A DNA stretch of 53,534 nt from JBBSHE01 sp038253325 (GTDB lineage: Bacteria > Actinomycetota > Actinomycetes > Propionibacteriales > Nocardioidaceae): the NCBI GenBank assembly GCA_038253325.1, contig JBBSHE010000021.1, positions 1 through 53,534 of the forward strand, in the 5' to 3' direction. Numbering within the stretch: position 1 is the first letter of the stretch; every line of letters begins with the position of its first letter. The translations under genes were made by a program, and so were the position numbers. The notes under the pieces are model-generated. The model saw only the letters and a program-made list of their open reading frames with translations, had not been told where the DNA came from and did no database searches. This document shows positions 14,923 through 23,870 of this stretch, in pieces.

Positions 14923-17709
14923 ATGAGCGCCCATCGGGTGACGGCCGTCGTCGTCAGCCACGACGGCGCGCGGTGGCTCCCGGTGCTCCTCGCTGCGCTG
15001 GACGCATCCACCAGGAGACCGGATCGGGTGATCGCGGTCGACACGGGCAGCTCCGACAGATCGCCGCAGCTGCTCGCCGACTCGGGTCTCGTCGACCACG
15101 TCGTCACGATGCCGCGGGAGACCGGCTTCGGTGCCGCCGTCCAGGCGGGCATCGACCACCTCCCACCGGCGGGGGCCGCGATCGAGTGGATCTGGCTTCT
15201 GCATGACGACTGCTCCCCGGCTCCAGGCGCACTGGAGGCCCTGCTCGCGGCGGTCGACGCCGACGTCGAGATCGCGGTCACCGGCCCGAAGATCAGGGCC
15301 TGGCCCCGCGGTCAACGGCTGCTCGAGGTGGGTGTGTCGATTGCGGGGACGGGCCGGCGGGTGACCAATCTCGACGCGGGGGAGTACGACCAAGGTCAGC
15401 ACGACGAGCCGCGTGACGTCCTCGCCGTCAGCACCGCCGGCGCCCTCATCCGTCGCGAGGTCTGGGACCGGCTCGGTGGGCTCGACCGCCGGTTCCCGTT
15501 GTTTCGCGACGATGTCGACTTCGGGTGGCGGGCTGCGAAGGCAGGCTTCCGGGTCACGGTGACGCCGGCCGCCGTCATCTTCCATGCCGAGGCGGCATCG
15601 CGGGGCGTACGCCCCATCGCCAACACCCACCGCAGGCCGCACCGCGCCGACCGGCAGGCCGCTCTGACCGCGGTCCTCGCGAACGCATCCGTCCCGGCGA
15701 TGGTCGTCGGCGGCGTCCGGCTGGCTGTCGAGTCCGTGCTGCGGGCGGTGGGGTTCGCCGTCGGCAAGCTGCCGGGTGTGGCGTACGACGAGATCATCGC
15801 CGTAGCGGCGGTCATCGGGCGGCCGGACCGGATCTTTCGGGCTCGCCGGGCCCGGTCCCCGTTACGGGACGGCGACCGAGAGCACATCCGTTCGCTGCGG
15901 CCGAGCTGGTCCGCGCCCTACCGGGAGTCGCTCGACGCCCTGCTCGTGCGCCTCGTCGAGAGTGTCGGGGAGCTTCGCCGACGCGGCTACGGCGTTGACA
16001 GGTCCGCCGCCGATCGGTCCGGCTGGCGCGGCGCGGTCGGGCGGCATCCCTTGCTGACCATGCTCACGGTATTGACGGTGTGTTCGTTCCTGGCGAACCG
16101 CGGCCTGTGGGGCTCTCAGCTCCTGCAAGGGGGCGGTCTGCTTCCGGCACCCGACGGCGCGGGTCGGTGGTGGACGCTCTACGCCGAACCGCATCACGAC
16201 GTCGGCGCCGGAAGCGACCAGCCGACCGGTGCGTACGTCGCCGTGCTTGCGGTTGTCGGGGCAGTGCTGCTCGGCAAGGCGTGGCTCGTGATGGACGTGT
16301 TGATGTTGCTCGCTGTACCCCTTGCGGCGTTCGGCGCCTTCGTCGCGTCCGGGCGGCTGGTCACGTCACGCTCCGCCAGGACCTTCATGGCCGTCAGCTA
16401 CGGACTGCTCCCGGCGGTCACCGGTGCCGTGGGAGCGGGACGGGTCGGCACCGTTGCCACCACGATCGGGCTACCGTGGCTGGTTCTCGCCGGTGCGCCC
16501 CTGCTGCGCGCCACCGGTCCACGGTGGCGGAACGTGGCCATGGCCGGGTTCGTGCTCAGCGTCCTGGTCGCGTTCACGCCGGTCATCTGGCTGCTGGCCG
16601 GTGCCGGTGCAGCCGTCCTGGTCGGGCGGGCACTCCTCGGGCGCGATCCAAGGCGTGCCGCGCAGGTCATGGTCGCGGTCCTCGTCCCGGCTCTCGCGTT
16701 GCTGCCGTGGGCCTGGGAGGTGCTCGGGCATCCGCACCTCTTTCTGCTCGAGGCCGGACCGGTCGACGTGGCGCACCAGCAGCACTCCGCGCCCGGCTGG
16801 TACTGGCCGTTCGGCAGGGTCGGCGCACCGGGCAGTGCTCCGACCTGGTTCGGGATCGGTACCGTCCTGGCTGGACTCGCCGCGCTGCTGCGAGCAGACC
16901 GACGCAACCGGGTGACGGCATGTTGGTGGGTGGCGGCGACCGGACTGCTCGGTAGCGTCGTCATGCTGCGCAGTCCGGTCGACAGCGGGCTGGGACCCGA
17001 CGTGGTCGCGTGGGTAGGGGTTCCGGTCGTGGTGACGGCTGCCGCGCTGATCGCGGCGGTCGGCATCGCTGCCGACGGGCTCGCCGGATCGGTGGCCGGC
17101 GCGTCGTTCGGCTGGCGGCAGCTAGTCTCGCCGATCGCCATCGGGCTCGCCGTACTGACGCCCGTCCTCGGCCTCGGCTGGTGGGTCGTGACGGCTCCCC
17201 ACGGAACCCTGAGTCGGGCACCGGCGCTCGACGTTCCCGCGTACATCCAGCAGGCGATCTCCGACCACACCCGGGTACTCGTCGTCGGACGGGAGGGACG
17301 GGGCATCGGGTACGACCTGGTGTCCGGCGACGGAGACCGGCTCGGCGACGACTCGGTCCAGACGTCGTCCGGGTCGAGGCTCGAACCGTTGGTGACCGAC
17401 CTCGTCACCGGCGAGCGGACCGGCGTGGCCAAACGCCTGGCCCGAAGCCGGATCCGATATGTCGCCGTCGAACGTCCGGCCGGACCCGGCCTGCTGTCGA
17501 CCGTCGACCAGGTCCCGGGACTGGCCCGTACCGGCTCCGACGTCCCGCACCTCGAGATCTGGCAGCTGAGCGTGCCCGTCCCGGCCTCACCTGGGCCCAT
17601 CGACGGCACTGCTCGAGCCCACCGGCTGGCCGCGCAGGGCGCCGTCCTGGCGGTCCTCGTGGTCATGATCGGACCGGGGTTGCGGCGGCGGCACGGAGCA
17701 CGATCGTGA
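14923..17709 (+). CDS. Large GT2 glycosyltransferase fused to a multi-pass membrane domain
   Basis: A 928-residue protein. Residues 1 to about 290 form a GT2 domain: VVVSHDGARWLPVLL, IAVDTGSSDRS, the LLHDDCSP metal motif (Asp 95-96) and FRDDVDFGWRAAKAGF as acceptor/base region. From about residue 380 to the end there are roughly a dozen hydrophobic segments with polar loops, including one near the end (VLAVLVVMIGPGL). This architecture is a recognised actinobacterial envelope glycosyltransferase located after whiB2; the acceptor is not established. The start is ATG 14923. The stop overlaps the GTG of the DUF5719 gene by 4 bases, so the two are coupled and probably work together. Confidence 0.85.
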   Translation: MSAHRVTAVVVSHDGARWLPVLLAALDASTRRPDRVIAVDTGSSDRSPQLLADSGLVDHVVTMPRETGFGAAVQAGIDHLPPAGAAIEWIWLLHDDCSPAPGALEALLAAVDADVEIAVTGPKIRAWPRGQRLLEVGVSIAGTGRRVTNLDAGEYDQGQHDEPRDVLAVSTAGALIRREVWDRLGGLDRRFPLFRDDVDFGWRAAKAGFRVTVTPAAVIFHAEAASRGVRPIANTHRRPHRADRQAALTAVLANASVPAMVVGGVRLAVESVLRAVGFAVGKLPGVAYDEIIAVAAVIGRPDRIFRARRARSPLRDGDREHIRSLRPSWSAPYRESLDALLVRLVESVGELRRRGYGVDRSAADRSGWRGAVGRHPLLTMLTVLTVCSFLANRGLWGSQLLQGGGLLPAPDGAGRWWTLYAEPHHDVGAGSDQPTGAYVAVLAVVGAVLLGKAWLVMDVLMLLAVPLAAFGAFVASGRLVTSRSARTFMAVSYGLLPAVTGAVGAGRVGTVATTIGLPWLVLAGAPLLRATGPRWRNVAMAGFVLSVLVAFTPVIWLLAGAGAAVLVGRALLGRDPRRAAQVMVAVLVPALALLPWAWEVLGHPHLFLLEAGPVDVAHQQHSAPGWYWPFGRVGAPGSAPTWFGIGTVLAGLAALLRADRRNRVTACWWVAATGLLGSVVMLRSPVDSGLGPDVVAWVGVPVVVTAAALIAAVGIAADGLAGSVAGASFGWRQLVSPIAIGLAVLTPVLGLGWWVVTAPHGTLSRAPALDVPAYIQQAISDHTRVLVVGREGRGIGYDLVSGDGDRLGDDSVQTSSGSRLEPLVTDLVTGERTGVAKRLARSRIRYVAVERPAGPGLLSTVDQVPGLARTGSDVPHLEIWQLSVPVPASPGPIDGTARAHRLAAQGAVLAVLVVMIGPGLRRRHGARS

Positions 17710-19124
17710 GACGGGGGATCGTCATCCTCGCCGCGCTCGTCGTGTCGGTGCTGGCCGTCGTCGCCGGATCAGGTGACCACCGGGTCGTGACCTCGCCGCC
17801 CGGCAGCAAGACCGGACCGGTCCACCACGGTGTGCTGACGTGTCCACCCGCCGTCTGGGCAGACACCGCTCGGGTGCTCGCCGGGTCGCCTTCGTCGGTG
17901 GGCCGTTCCGGCGCGGGTTCGCTCACGATCGCTCCGACAGCGTCGTCGGGCGCCCGGGTGTCGGCGCGGCTCACGTCGGCTCAGCAGATGCTCGGGTACC
18001 CCCGACACCCGAACGTGCCGCTCGACGTCGTCGCAACGGGCGACCGGGCGCCAGGGGTGGCGGCACTGCGCTGGTGGACGGCAGCCAGCAAGACGCGCCG
18101 GGGCCTGACGGTGGCTCCATGTGGTGCACCAGGGCGGCACTGGTGGTTCCAACCCGTCGACACGAGCGTCGGGACCACGAGCCGGCTGGTCGTCACCAAC
18201 CCGGCGTCGACCGTCGCGGTGGTCGACCTCCGGTTGTTCGGACCGAACGGGCCGGTCGACGCCGTGGGACGGCGCGGGATCGCGATCGCCCCCGGAACGA
18301 CCCGCCAGCTGAGCCTCGCGACGTTCGCGCCCGGCGTCGACGCCCTCACCGTCGGCGTGGTCGCCACCTCGGGTCTGGTCGTCGCCGGGGTCGAGACCTC
18401 CGTGCGCAACGGCCTGACTCCGTCCGGCCTCGAATGGCTCGCCCCGACATCGGAGCCGGCAACCGACGTGGTGGTCAACCCGGTGGTCAGGGGTCGAGGG
18501 CAACGTCATCTGGTGATCGCCAACGCGACCAGTGAGTCCGCGGTCGTCCAGGTCGAGGTGCTCGGCTCCGACGGGCCGTTCCAGCCGACGGCGTTGAGAT
18601 CCGTCGAGATACCCCCGGGCACGACAGTCAGCGAGGACGTGAGACGCCTCCTTCGCCGCGACGCCGCCGGCTGGCGGTTGACCGCGAACACCCGGATCGT
18701 CGCGAGCACGTCGAGCACCGCCGGCTCTGACCTCGCGACGTCAGGTGCGGGACCCTCGCTCGAAGGCTCGACCTTCGTACCCCTGGTGCAACGAGCAAAA
18801 CTCGCCGCCAGGTTCGTCGGTGCGACGCGTCGCGGAGGCATGGTCACCGTCACGTCGTACGACCGCGAGGGAAACCGTCTGCGGGTTACGCGCCTGGCGG
18901 TCCCGGGGCGGACGGCCCGGGCCTGGACCTACGCACCGCCGCCGAAGCGGCGGAGCCGGCCACCGACCGCGTACGTCGTCATCAACGTCGGCGCGGAAGG
19001 TGACGTACGCGGCGACCTGACCGTCCGGTCCAGCGCCGGCATCGCGTCGACACCGCTCAGTCCCGGCGTTTTCGAGCAGGTTGTTCCGCAGGTCGTCTAC
19101 CGGCCCGAGTCCGTCCTGCCCTGA
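17706..19124 (+). CDS. DUF5719 family secreted/membrane-anchored protein
   Basis: A 472-residue protein with an N-terminal hydrophobic helix (about 3-20, GIVILAALVVSVLAVVAG) acting as signal anchor, and a large extracytoplasmic region rich in Val/Thr/Gly strands (for example RLVVTNPASTVAVVDL, HLVIANATSESAVVQVEVLG). These look like repeated Ig-like beta-sandwich modules. Position and length match the DUF5719 proteins that follow the large GT2 gene in actinobacteria. No enzyme motif is visible. Coupling by GTGA to the membrane GT2 suggests an extracytoplasmic partner of that enzyme. The frame is open far upstream, but homology and coupling decide GTG 17706. Confidence 0.75.
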   Translation: MRRGIVILAALVVSVLAVVAGSGDHRVVTSPPGSKTGPVHHGVLTCPPAVWADTARVLAGSPSSVGRSGAGSLTIAPTASSGARVSARLTSAQQMLGYPRHPNVPLDVVATGDRAPGVAALRWWTAASKTRRGLTVAPCGAPGRHWWFQPVDTSVGTTSRLVVTNPASTVAVVDLRLFGPNGPVDAVGRRGIAIAPGTTRQLSLATFAPGVDALTVGVVATSGLVVAGVETSVRNGLTPSGLEWLAPTSEPATDVVVNPVVRGRGQRHLVIANATSESAVVQVEVLGSDGPFQPTALRSVEIPPGTTVSEDVRRLLRRDAAGWRLTANTRIVASTSSTAGSDLATSGAGPSLEGSTFVPLVQRAKLAARFVGATRRGGMVTVTSYDREGNRLRVTRLAVPGRTARAWTYAPPPKRRSRPPTAYVVINVGAEGDVRGDLTVRSSAGIASTPLSPGVFEQVVPQVVYRPESVLP

Positions 19125-19191
19125 CAACGACACCAGCCACGGACGCGCCCCAATCCGACCGGGTGCGCGGCTGTGACGGTACGGTCTGTTC

Positions 19192-19548
19192 GTGACTCCC
19201 GGACGGCTGTGCTCGCGCAGTGCGTGCCGCCGTCCCGCGTTCGCGACCTTGACGTACGTCTACGCAGATCAGCAGGCCGTGCTCGGTCCGCTCGCAACGG
19301 TCGCCGAACCGCACTCGTACGACCTGTGCGAACTGCATGCCGAGCGGTTGAGCGCTCCTCGGCGCTGGGACCTGATCCGGCTCGCCGTCGACCCCGGGCG
19401 CCCCGCACCAACGGACGACGACCTGGTCAAGCTCGCCGACGCCGTCCGAGAGGCAGCGCGGCCGGTTGCCCCGACCGAACCGACGGGCCGCGGAGTCGAA
19501 GTGGGGCGACGCGGTCACCTCCGAGTCCTCCGGTCGGCCGACGTGTGA
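19192..19548 (+). CDS. DUF3499 family protein
   Basis: A 118-residue protein. The first half is strongly conserved in actinobacteria: CSRSACRRPAFATLTYVYA, an AVLGPLATVAEPHSYDLCE block and HAERLSAPRRW. Three Cys and one or two His (CSRSAC, YDLCELHAERL) suggest a small zinc site. The C-terminal ~35 residues are variable and basic. Function unknown. It sits between DUF5719 and the zincin-like gene in the whiB2-manB block and overlaps the latter by 4 bases (GTGA). Start GTG 19192 was chosen because the conserved block begins about seven residues in. Confidence 0.85.
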   Translation: MTPGRLCSRSACRRPAFATLTYVYADQQAVLGPLATVAEPHSYDLCELHAERLSAPRRWDLIRLAVDPGRPAPTDDDLVKLADAVREAARPVAPTEPTGRGVEVGRRGHLRVLRSADV

Positions 19549-19994
19549 CCGTCCCGATGGCTGGAGCCGTACCGCCACGCACCAACCGCGGACGCGACCG
19601 ACGTGGCCGTGGCCCGCGCGGGCCGATGACGCTTCCTGGCCCGCTCAGCCCGAAGCCGCAGCGACGCCGACCCCGAGACGAGTTCGACGACCTTGTCGTC
19701 AGCCTGGTCGAGCGGCTCGTCGGACGGTGGGAGAGAGAGCTCGACGATGTCGAGTTCGGCACCGAGGAGGTTCCTGACCTGCCGTCGGACTGGGGTGACG
19801 AACCTGCCCCGTTGGGTGCCATGACGCCCGCCAAGCCGGGCGTCCCCGCACGGATCGTAATCTTCCGTCGCCCGGTCGAGCTTCGTGCCAAGACCCGGCT
19901 CGAACGGTCGGCACTCGTCAATGAGGTTCTGATCGAGAACATCGCCGAGCTGCTCGGCCGCGACGCCGACGAGATCGATCCTCCCTTAGGCTGA
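19545..19994 (+). CDS. Zincin-like 'metallopeptidase family' protein with degenerate active site
   Basis: A 149-residue protein with a basic N-terminal extension (RGRDRRGRGPRGPM), then the Zincin_1 family core: DEFDDLVVSLVERLVGRWE, GAMTPAKPGVPARIVIFRRP and LRAKTRLERSALVNEVLIEN. In active relatives the last segment would be HExxH. Here the first His is Asn (NEVLIEN) and the second His is Asn too, so zinc binding and peptidase activity are unlikely. Actinobacterial members at this locus often already lack the second His (from my knowledge of the family). A structural or binding role is more plausible than proteolysis. Start GTG 19545 overlaps the DUF3499 stop. Confidence 0.8.
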   Translation: MTVPMAGAVPPRTNRGRDRRGRGPRGPMTLPGPLSPKPQRRRPRDEFDDLVVSLVERLVGRWERELDDVEFGTEEVPDLPSDWGDEPAPLGAMTPAKPGVPARIVIFRRPVELRAKTRLERSALVNEVLIENIAELLGRDADEIDPPLG

Positions 19995-20000
19995 CCGGTC

Positions 20001-20906
20001 ATGAGTAGATGGAGCACGTCGCGTCGTCCCGGGGTCCTCGCCAAAGTCGTCGCGGTTGCGACCGCCTCCCTGCTGGCGCTCGGCGCCTGCGCGCCGGCGA
20101 AGAAGAAGGCCACGGCGCCGCCGCCGTCCAAGGGGACTACTCCTGCGAGTTGCATCTCGAAGGACAAGGTGCATCTCACCAAGGCCGCCGTGCTGACGGT
20201 GGCGACCGACGCTCCGGCGTTCGAGCCGTGGTTCAAGAAGAACGACCCCACCAACGGAAAGGGGTTCGAGAGTGCGGTCGCATATGCGGTGGCGAACGAG
20301 CTCGGGTTCGTCCGGTCGAAGGTGACTTGGGTCAAGGAGTCATTCAACAACTCCTACGCTCCGGGACCGAAGAACTTCGACTTCGACATCAACCAGATCT
20401 CGATCACCCCCAAGCGGGCGGAGAAGGTCGACTTCTCCGACGGGTACTACAGCGCCGCTCAGGCGGTCATCGTGATCAAGGGGTCGAAGTACGCTTCGGC
20501 ACGTAGTTTCGCCGACCTCAAGGGCGCCACCGTCGGCGCCCAGGTCGGCACGACGAGCCTGGCCGCGGCTCAGGACCAGATCAAGTCCGACCAGCAAGTC
20601 CAGATCTACGACGACACCAGTGCCGCGACGCAGGCCCTGAAGAACGGTCAGCTCGACGCCCTGGTGGTGGACCTGCCGACCGCCTTCTACATCACGGCCG
20701 CCGAGATGGGCGGCAAGGGTGTCATCGCGGGACAGTTCCAGCCGACGAGCGGCCAGACGGAGCAGTTCGGGATGCTGTTCGAGAAGGGCAACCCGCTGGT
20801 CGGGTGCGTCAACCTCGCGCTCGCCGACCTGAAGAAGAACGGCGCACTTCACCAGATCCAGCAGAAGTGGCTGAGCAGCGACGTCAACATCCCGGTGCTC
20901 CACTGA
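20001..20906 (+). CDS. Polar amino-acid type ABC transporter substrate-binding lipoprotein
   Basis: A 301-residue solute-binding protein of the family-3 type. The signal peptide ends in the lipobox LALGAC, with the lipidated Cys at 30, then a flexible Lys/Pro linker and the binding domain: LTVATDAPAFEPWF, GFESAVAYAVANELG, FDFDINQISITPKRAEKVDFSDGYY, LKGATVGAQVGTTS and ALKNGQLDALVVDLP. These blocks are typical of PAAT family binding proteins. The ligand cannot be read from sequence. ATG 20001 lies six bases after the previous stop. Permease and ATPase follow directly. Confidence 0.92.
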   Translation: MSRWSTSRRPGVLAKVVAVATASLLALGACAPAKKKATAPPPSKGTTPASCISKDKVHLTKAAVLTVATDAPAFEPWFKKNDPTNGKGFESAVAYAVANELGFVRSKVTWVKESFNNSYAPGPKNFDFDINQISITPKRAEKVDFSDGYYSAAQAVIVIKGSKYASARSFADLKGATVGAQVGTTSLAAAQDQIKSDQQVQIYDDTSAATQALKNGQLDALVVDLPTAFYITAAEMGGKGVIAGQFQPTSGQTEQFGMLFEKGNPLVGCVNLALADLKKNGALHQIQQKWLSSDVNIPVLH

Positions 20907-21769
20907 GCGCGACCGCCGGGGAAGCCTGGGAGAAGTCCGAACGACAGCTCCAGCGGGAGGCGTCCCGCCGTGCGACCGCCGTCCGGTCGGCCGTGATTGC
21001 GTCCGTGTCGACGATCGTGCTGTTCGGTGCGCTCGTCACGGGGATCGTCGCTTCGCCGGGATGGCCGACGGTTCGTGCCGACTTCTTCGACTGGGGCGAT
21101 GCCAAGGCGGCATTTCCGGACATCGCGTCCGGGTTCTTGGTCAACGTGGAGATGTTCATGGTCGCCGAACCGCTCATCTTGTTGCTTGCCCTCTCGGTTG
21201 CCGTGGTCCGGGTCGGTCGCTCGCCGTTCCTGTTTCCCCTGCGGGTGCTCGCGGTGGTCTACACGGACTTCTTCCGGGGCGTACCGACGCTGCTCGTCGT
21301 CTATCTCACGGTGTTCGGCATCCCGGCTCTCGAGCTGCAAGGGGTGACGAACAACAAGATCGTCCTCGGGGTCACCGCGTTGACGTTGAGCTATGGCGCG
21401 TACGTCGCGGAGGTGTTCCGTGCCGGGATGGAGTCGATCCACCCGAGCCAACGGTCCGCGGCGCGCTCACTCGGTCTCTCGCACGGGCAGTCGTTGCGGT
21501 ACGTGGTCATTCCACAGGCAGTGCGCCGGGTGGTGCCGCCGTTGCTCAATGACTTCGTGTCCCTGCAGAAGGACACCGCGCTGCTCGCCAGTGTTGGCGT
21601 CGTGGAGTCGTTGCGGCAGGCCAACCAGATCGGTCTCACGAAGTTCGTCTACACGCCGTATCTCGTCACGGCCGCCTTCTTCTTGTCGCTCACCATCCCA
21701 CTGGCCCGGTTGACCGACTGGCTCGGGCGGCGGACGACGGTCCGGCAGTCGGCGCAGGGTGCGACGTGA
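20903..21769 (+). CDS. Amino-acid ABC transporter permease
   Basis: An inner-membrane subunit with about five hydrophobic segments and the EAA loop MESIHPSQRSAARSLGLS followed by YVVIPQAVRRVVPPLLND, which contacts the ATPase. The N-terminal 30-40 residues are hydrophilic (EAWEKSERQLQREASRR) before the first membrane segment. No ATG or GTG sits where the family homology would begin. I give CTG 20903, which overlaps the binding-protein stop as CTGA, giving 288 residues; a GTG near 20993 is possible but would truncate the first membrane segment. The last four bases overlap the ATPase gene. Confidence 0.85.
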   Translation: MSATAGEAWEKSERQLQREASRRATAVRSAVIASVSTIVLFGALVTGIVASPGWPTVRADFFDWGDAKAAFPDIASGFLVNVEMFMVAEPLILLLALSVAVVRVGRSPFLFPLRVLAVVYTDFFRGVPTLLVVYLTVFGIPALELQGVTNNKIVLGVTALTLSYGAYVAEVFRAGMESIHPSQRSAARSLGLSHGQSLRYVVIPQAVRRVVPPLLNDFVSLQKDTALLASVGVVESLRQANQIGLTKFVYTPYLVTAAFFLSLTIPLARLTDWLGRRTTVRQSAQGAT

Positions 21770-22497
21770 CCAGCCTCACGCTCGACAACGTCTGGAAGCG
21801 TTACGGAGACAACGTCGTGCTCAAGGGGATCGACCTCGACGTCTCGCCGCACTCGGTGGTCAGCCTGATCGGCTCGTCCGGGTCGGGAAAGTCGACGGTT
21901 CTGCGATGCATCAACTTGCTGGACTCCATCGACGACGGCGCGATCCGACTCGGTCATGAGGACATCACCGACCCCGGTGTCGATCCCGACGCGGTCCGCA
22001 AACGGATGGGCATGGTCTTCCAGCAGTTCAACCTCTTCCCGCACCTGACGGTGCTGCAGAACCTGACGCTGGCACCGCGCAAGGTCCATAAGCTGCGCCG
22101 GCACGATGCGCTGGACAAGGCGATGGACCTGCTGAGAAGGGTGGGGCTCGCCGACAAGGCCGAGAGCTACCCCGACAGGTTGAGCGGTGGCCAGCAGCAG
22201 CGCGCCGCGCTGGCCCGGTCGCTGATGACGGACCCGGAGCTGATCCTGCTCGACGAGGTGACGTCGGCGCTCGACCCGGAGCTGATAGGCGAGGTGCTCG
22301 ACATCGTCGGAGACCTGAGCCGGCAGGGCATGACGATGGTGATGGCGACCCACGAGATGGCGTTCGCCCGGCAGGTGAGCGACCAGGTCTGCTTTCTCGA
22401 TGCAGGCCGCGTTGTCGAGAAGGGCGGTCCCGAGCAGGTCTTCGGCGCACCGCAGCAGACCCGGACCCGGCAGTTCCTCTCCCGGGTGAAGTCGTGA
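21766..22497 (+). CDS. Amino-acid ABC transporter ATP-binding protein
   Basis: A 243-residue ATPase: Walker A GSSGSGKST, Q-loop VFQQFNLFPHLTVLQN, signature LSGGQQQRAALARSL, Walker B LILLDEVTSALDPE and the switch His in MVMATHEMAFA. This is the GlnQ/HisP-type layout that powers PAAT uptake systems. The GTG overlaps the permease stop by 4 bases, and the gene ends 10 bases before manB, so the transporter and manB may be cotranscribed. The transporter is not part of the conserved whiB2-manB order I know, suggesting a local insertion. Confidence 0.95.
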   Translation: MTSLTLDNVWKRYGDNVVLKGIDLDVSPHSVVSLIGSSGSGKSTVLRCINLLDSIDDGAIRLGHEDITDPGVDPDAVRKRMGMVFQQFNLFPHLTVLQNLTLAPRKVHKLRRHDALDKAMDLLRRVGLADKAESYPDRLSGGQQQRAALARSLMTDPELILLDEVTSALDPELIGEVLDIVGDLSRQGMTMVMATHEMAFARQVSDQVCFLDAGRVVEKGGPEQVFGAPQQTRTRQFLSRVKS

Positions 22498-22507
22498 GGT
22501 CGTCGTC

Positions 22508-23851
22508 ATGTACGAGCTGAGCCGGATCTTCAAGGCGTACGACGTCCGCGGCCGCGTTCCCGAGGAGTGGGACGACGCGGTCGCATACGCGATCGGCCAC
22601 GCCTTCGCCGAGGACGAGCCGCGGGTCGTCGTCGGACACGATATGCGGGCGTCGTCGCCAAGTCTGGCTCAGGCCGTCGGGGCCGGCGCGGTCGAGGCCG
22701 GATCCGATGTGCTGATGCTCGGGTTGGCGGCGACCGACGAGGTCTACTTCGCGTCCGGTTCGCTCGGCCGGGCGGGGGTGGCCGTGACCGCGTCCCACAA
22801 TCCGGGCCACGACAACGGCCTGAAGTTCTGCCGGCCGGGCGCGGTACCGGTCGGTGGTGACACCGGCCTGGACGTTGTCGAGCAGCGCGCCGCCGCCCTC
22901 CTGGCCGGCTCCGCAGGACGCCGCAACGCGATCCCCGAGCTGGTCGTGTGCGACGTGCTGCCCGCGTACGTCGCGTTCCTGCACGAGCTGGTACCGGTGT
23001 CAGGCCGGCACCTCTCGGTCGTCGTGGACGCGGGCAACGGCATGGCTGGCCTCACGGTCCCGGCGGTGTTCGCCGGCCTCGACGTCGACCTGCATCCGAT
23101 GTTCTTCGAGCTCGACGGCTCGTTCCCGAACCACGAGGCGAATCCTCTGGACCCCGCGAACCTGGCCACGTTGCAGGCAACCGTGCGGGAGACCGGCGCC
23201 GACGTCGGACTGGCGTTCGACGGGGACGCCGACCGATGTTTCGTCGTCGACGAGGCGGGTGATGTCGTGTCTCCGTCCGCGCTGACCGGACTCATCGCTG
23301 TCCGCGAGCTCGCCAGCCATCCCGGCGCGACGGTGATCCACAATCTGATCACGTCGCGTGCCGTCGCCGAGGTCATCCAGGAGCATGGCGGGCACGCGGT
23401 CCGGACCAGGGTCGGCCACTCCTTCATCAAGCAGGCGATGGCAGACCACGACGCGGTCTTCGGGGGTGAGCACTCCGGCCACTTCTACTTCCGCGACTTC
23501 TGGTACGCAGACTCCGGGATGCTCGCCGCCCTCCATGTGCTGGCGTCGCTCGCCGCGAGTGACCGGCCGTTGACGGCAGGGGTCGCGGACTACCAGCGGT
23601 ATACGGCGTCCGGCGAGATCAACGTGCGCACCGCAGACGTCGCCGCGGCGACCGAACGGGTGCAAGCGGTCCTGGCCTCAGCCGGCACCACCGTCGACCG
23701 CCTGGACGGCCTGACGATCTCCCACCCGGACTGGTGGCTCAACGTCCGTCCTTCGAACACCGAACCGCTGCTCCGGTTGAATGTGGAAGCGGTGGACGCT
23801 GCCATGATGGAGACCCTTCGCGACACAGCGGTAGCCCTGATGAGGGGATAG
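22508..23851 (+). CDS. manB: Phosphomannomutase/phosphoglucomutase
   Basis: This alpha-phosphohexomutase interconverts mannose-6-phosphate and mannose-1-phosphate for GDP-mannose and mannolipids. The 447-residue product has the phosphoserine loop VTASHNPGHDNGLK, the magnesium loop AFDGDADRCFVVDE, the sugar-binding GGEHSGHFYF and the C-terminal phosphate-binding RPSNTEPLLRLNVEA. All four domains are complete. Its place near whiB2 and a SIS-domain protein is conserved in actinobacteria (mycobacterial manB region). The ATG at 22508 follows GTCGTC with only weak ribosome-binding sequence, so coupling from the preceding ATPase gene is plausible. Confidence 0.94.
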   Translation: MYELSRIFKAYDVRGRVPEEWDDAVAYAIGHAFAEDEPRVVVGHDMRASSPSLAQAVGAGAVEAGSDVLMLGLAATDEVYFASGSLGRAGVAVTASHNPGHDNGLKFCRPGAVPVGGDTGLDVVEQRAAALLAGSAGRRNAIPELVVCDVLPAYVAFLHELVPVSGRHLSVVVDAGNGMAGLTVPAVFAGLDVDLHPMFFELDGSFPNHEANPLDPANLATLQATVRETGADVGLAFDGDADRCFVVDEAGDVVSPSALTGLIAVRELASHPGATVIHNLITSRAVAEVIQEHGGHAVRTRVGHSFIKQAMADHDAVFGGEHSGHFYFRDFWYADSGMLAALHVLASLAASDRPLTAGVADYQRYTASGEINVRTADVAAATERVQAVLASAGTTVDRLDGLTISHPDWWLNVRPSNTEPLLRLNVEAVDAAMMETLRDTAVALMRG

Positions 23852-23870
23852 GACAGATGAGGAGCCTGGT

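Noticed and set aside
17010..17705. Long open frame upstream of the DUF5719 gene
   Set aside because: It overlaps the GT2-membrane gene in another frame, is Arg/Gly-rich without homology, and the GTGA overlap sets the real start at 17706.
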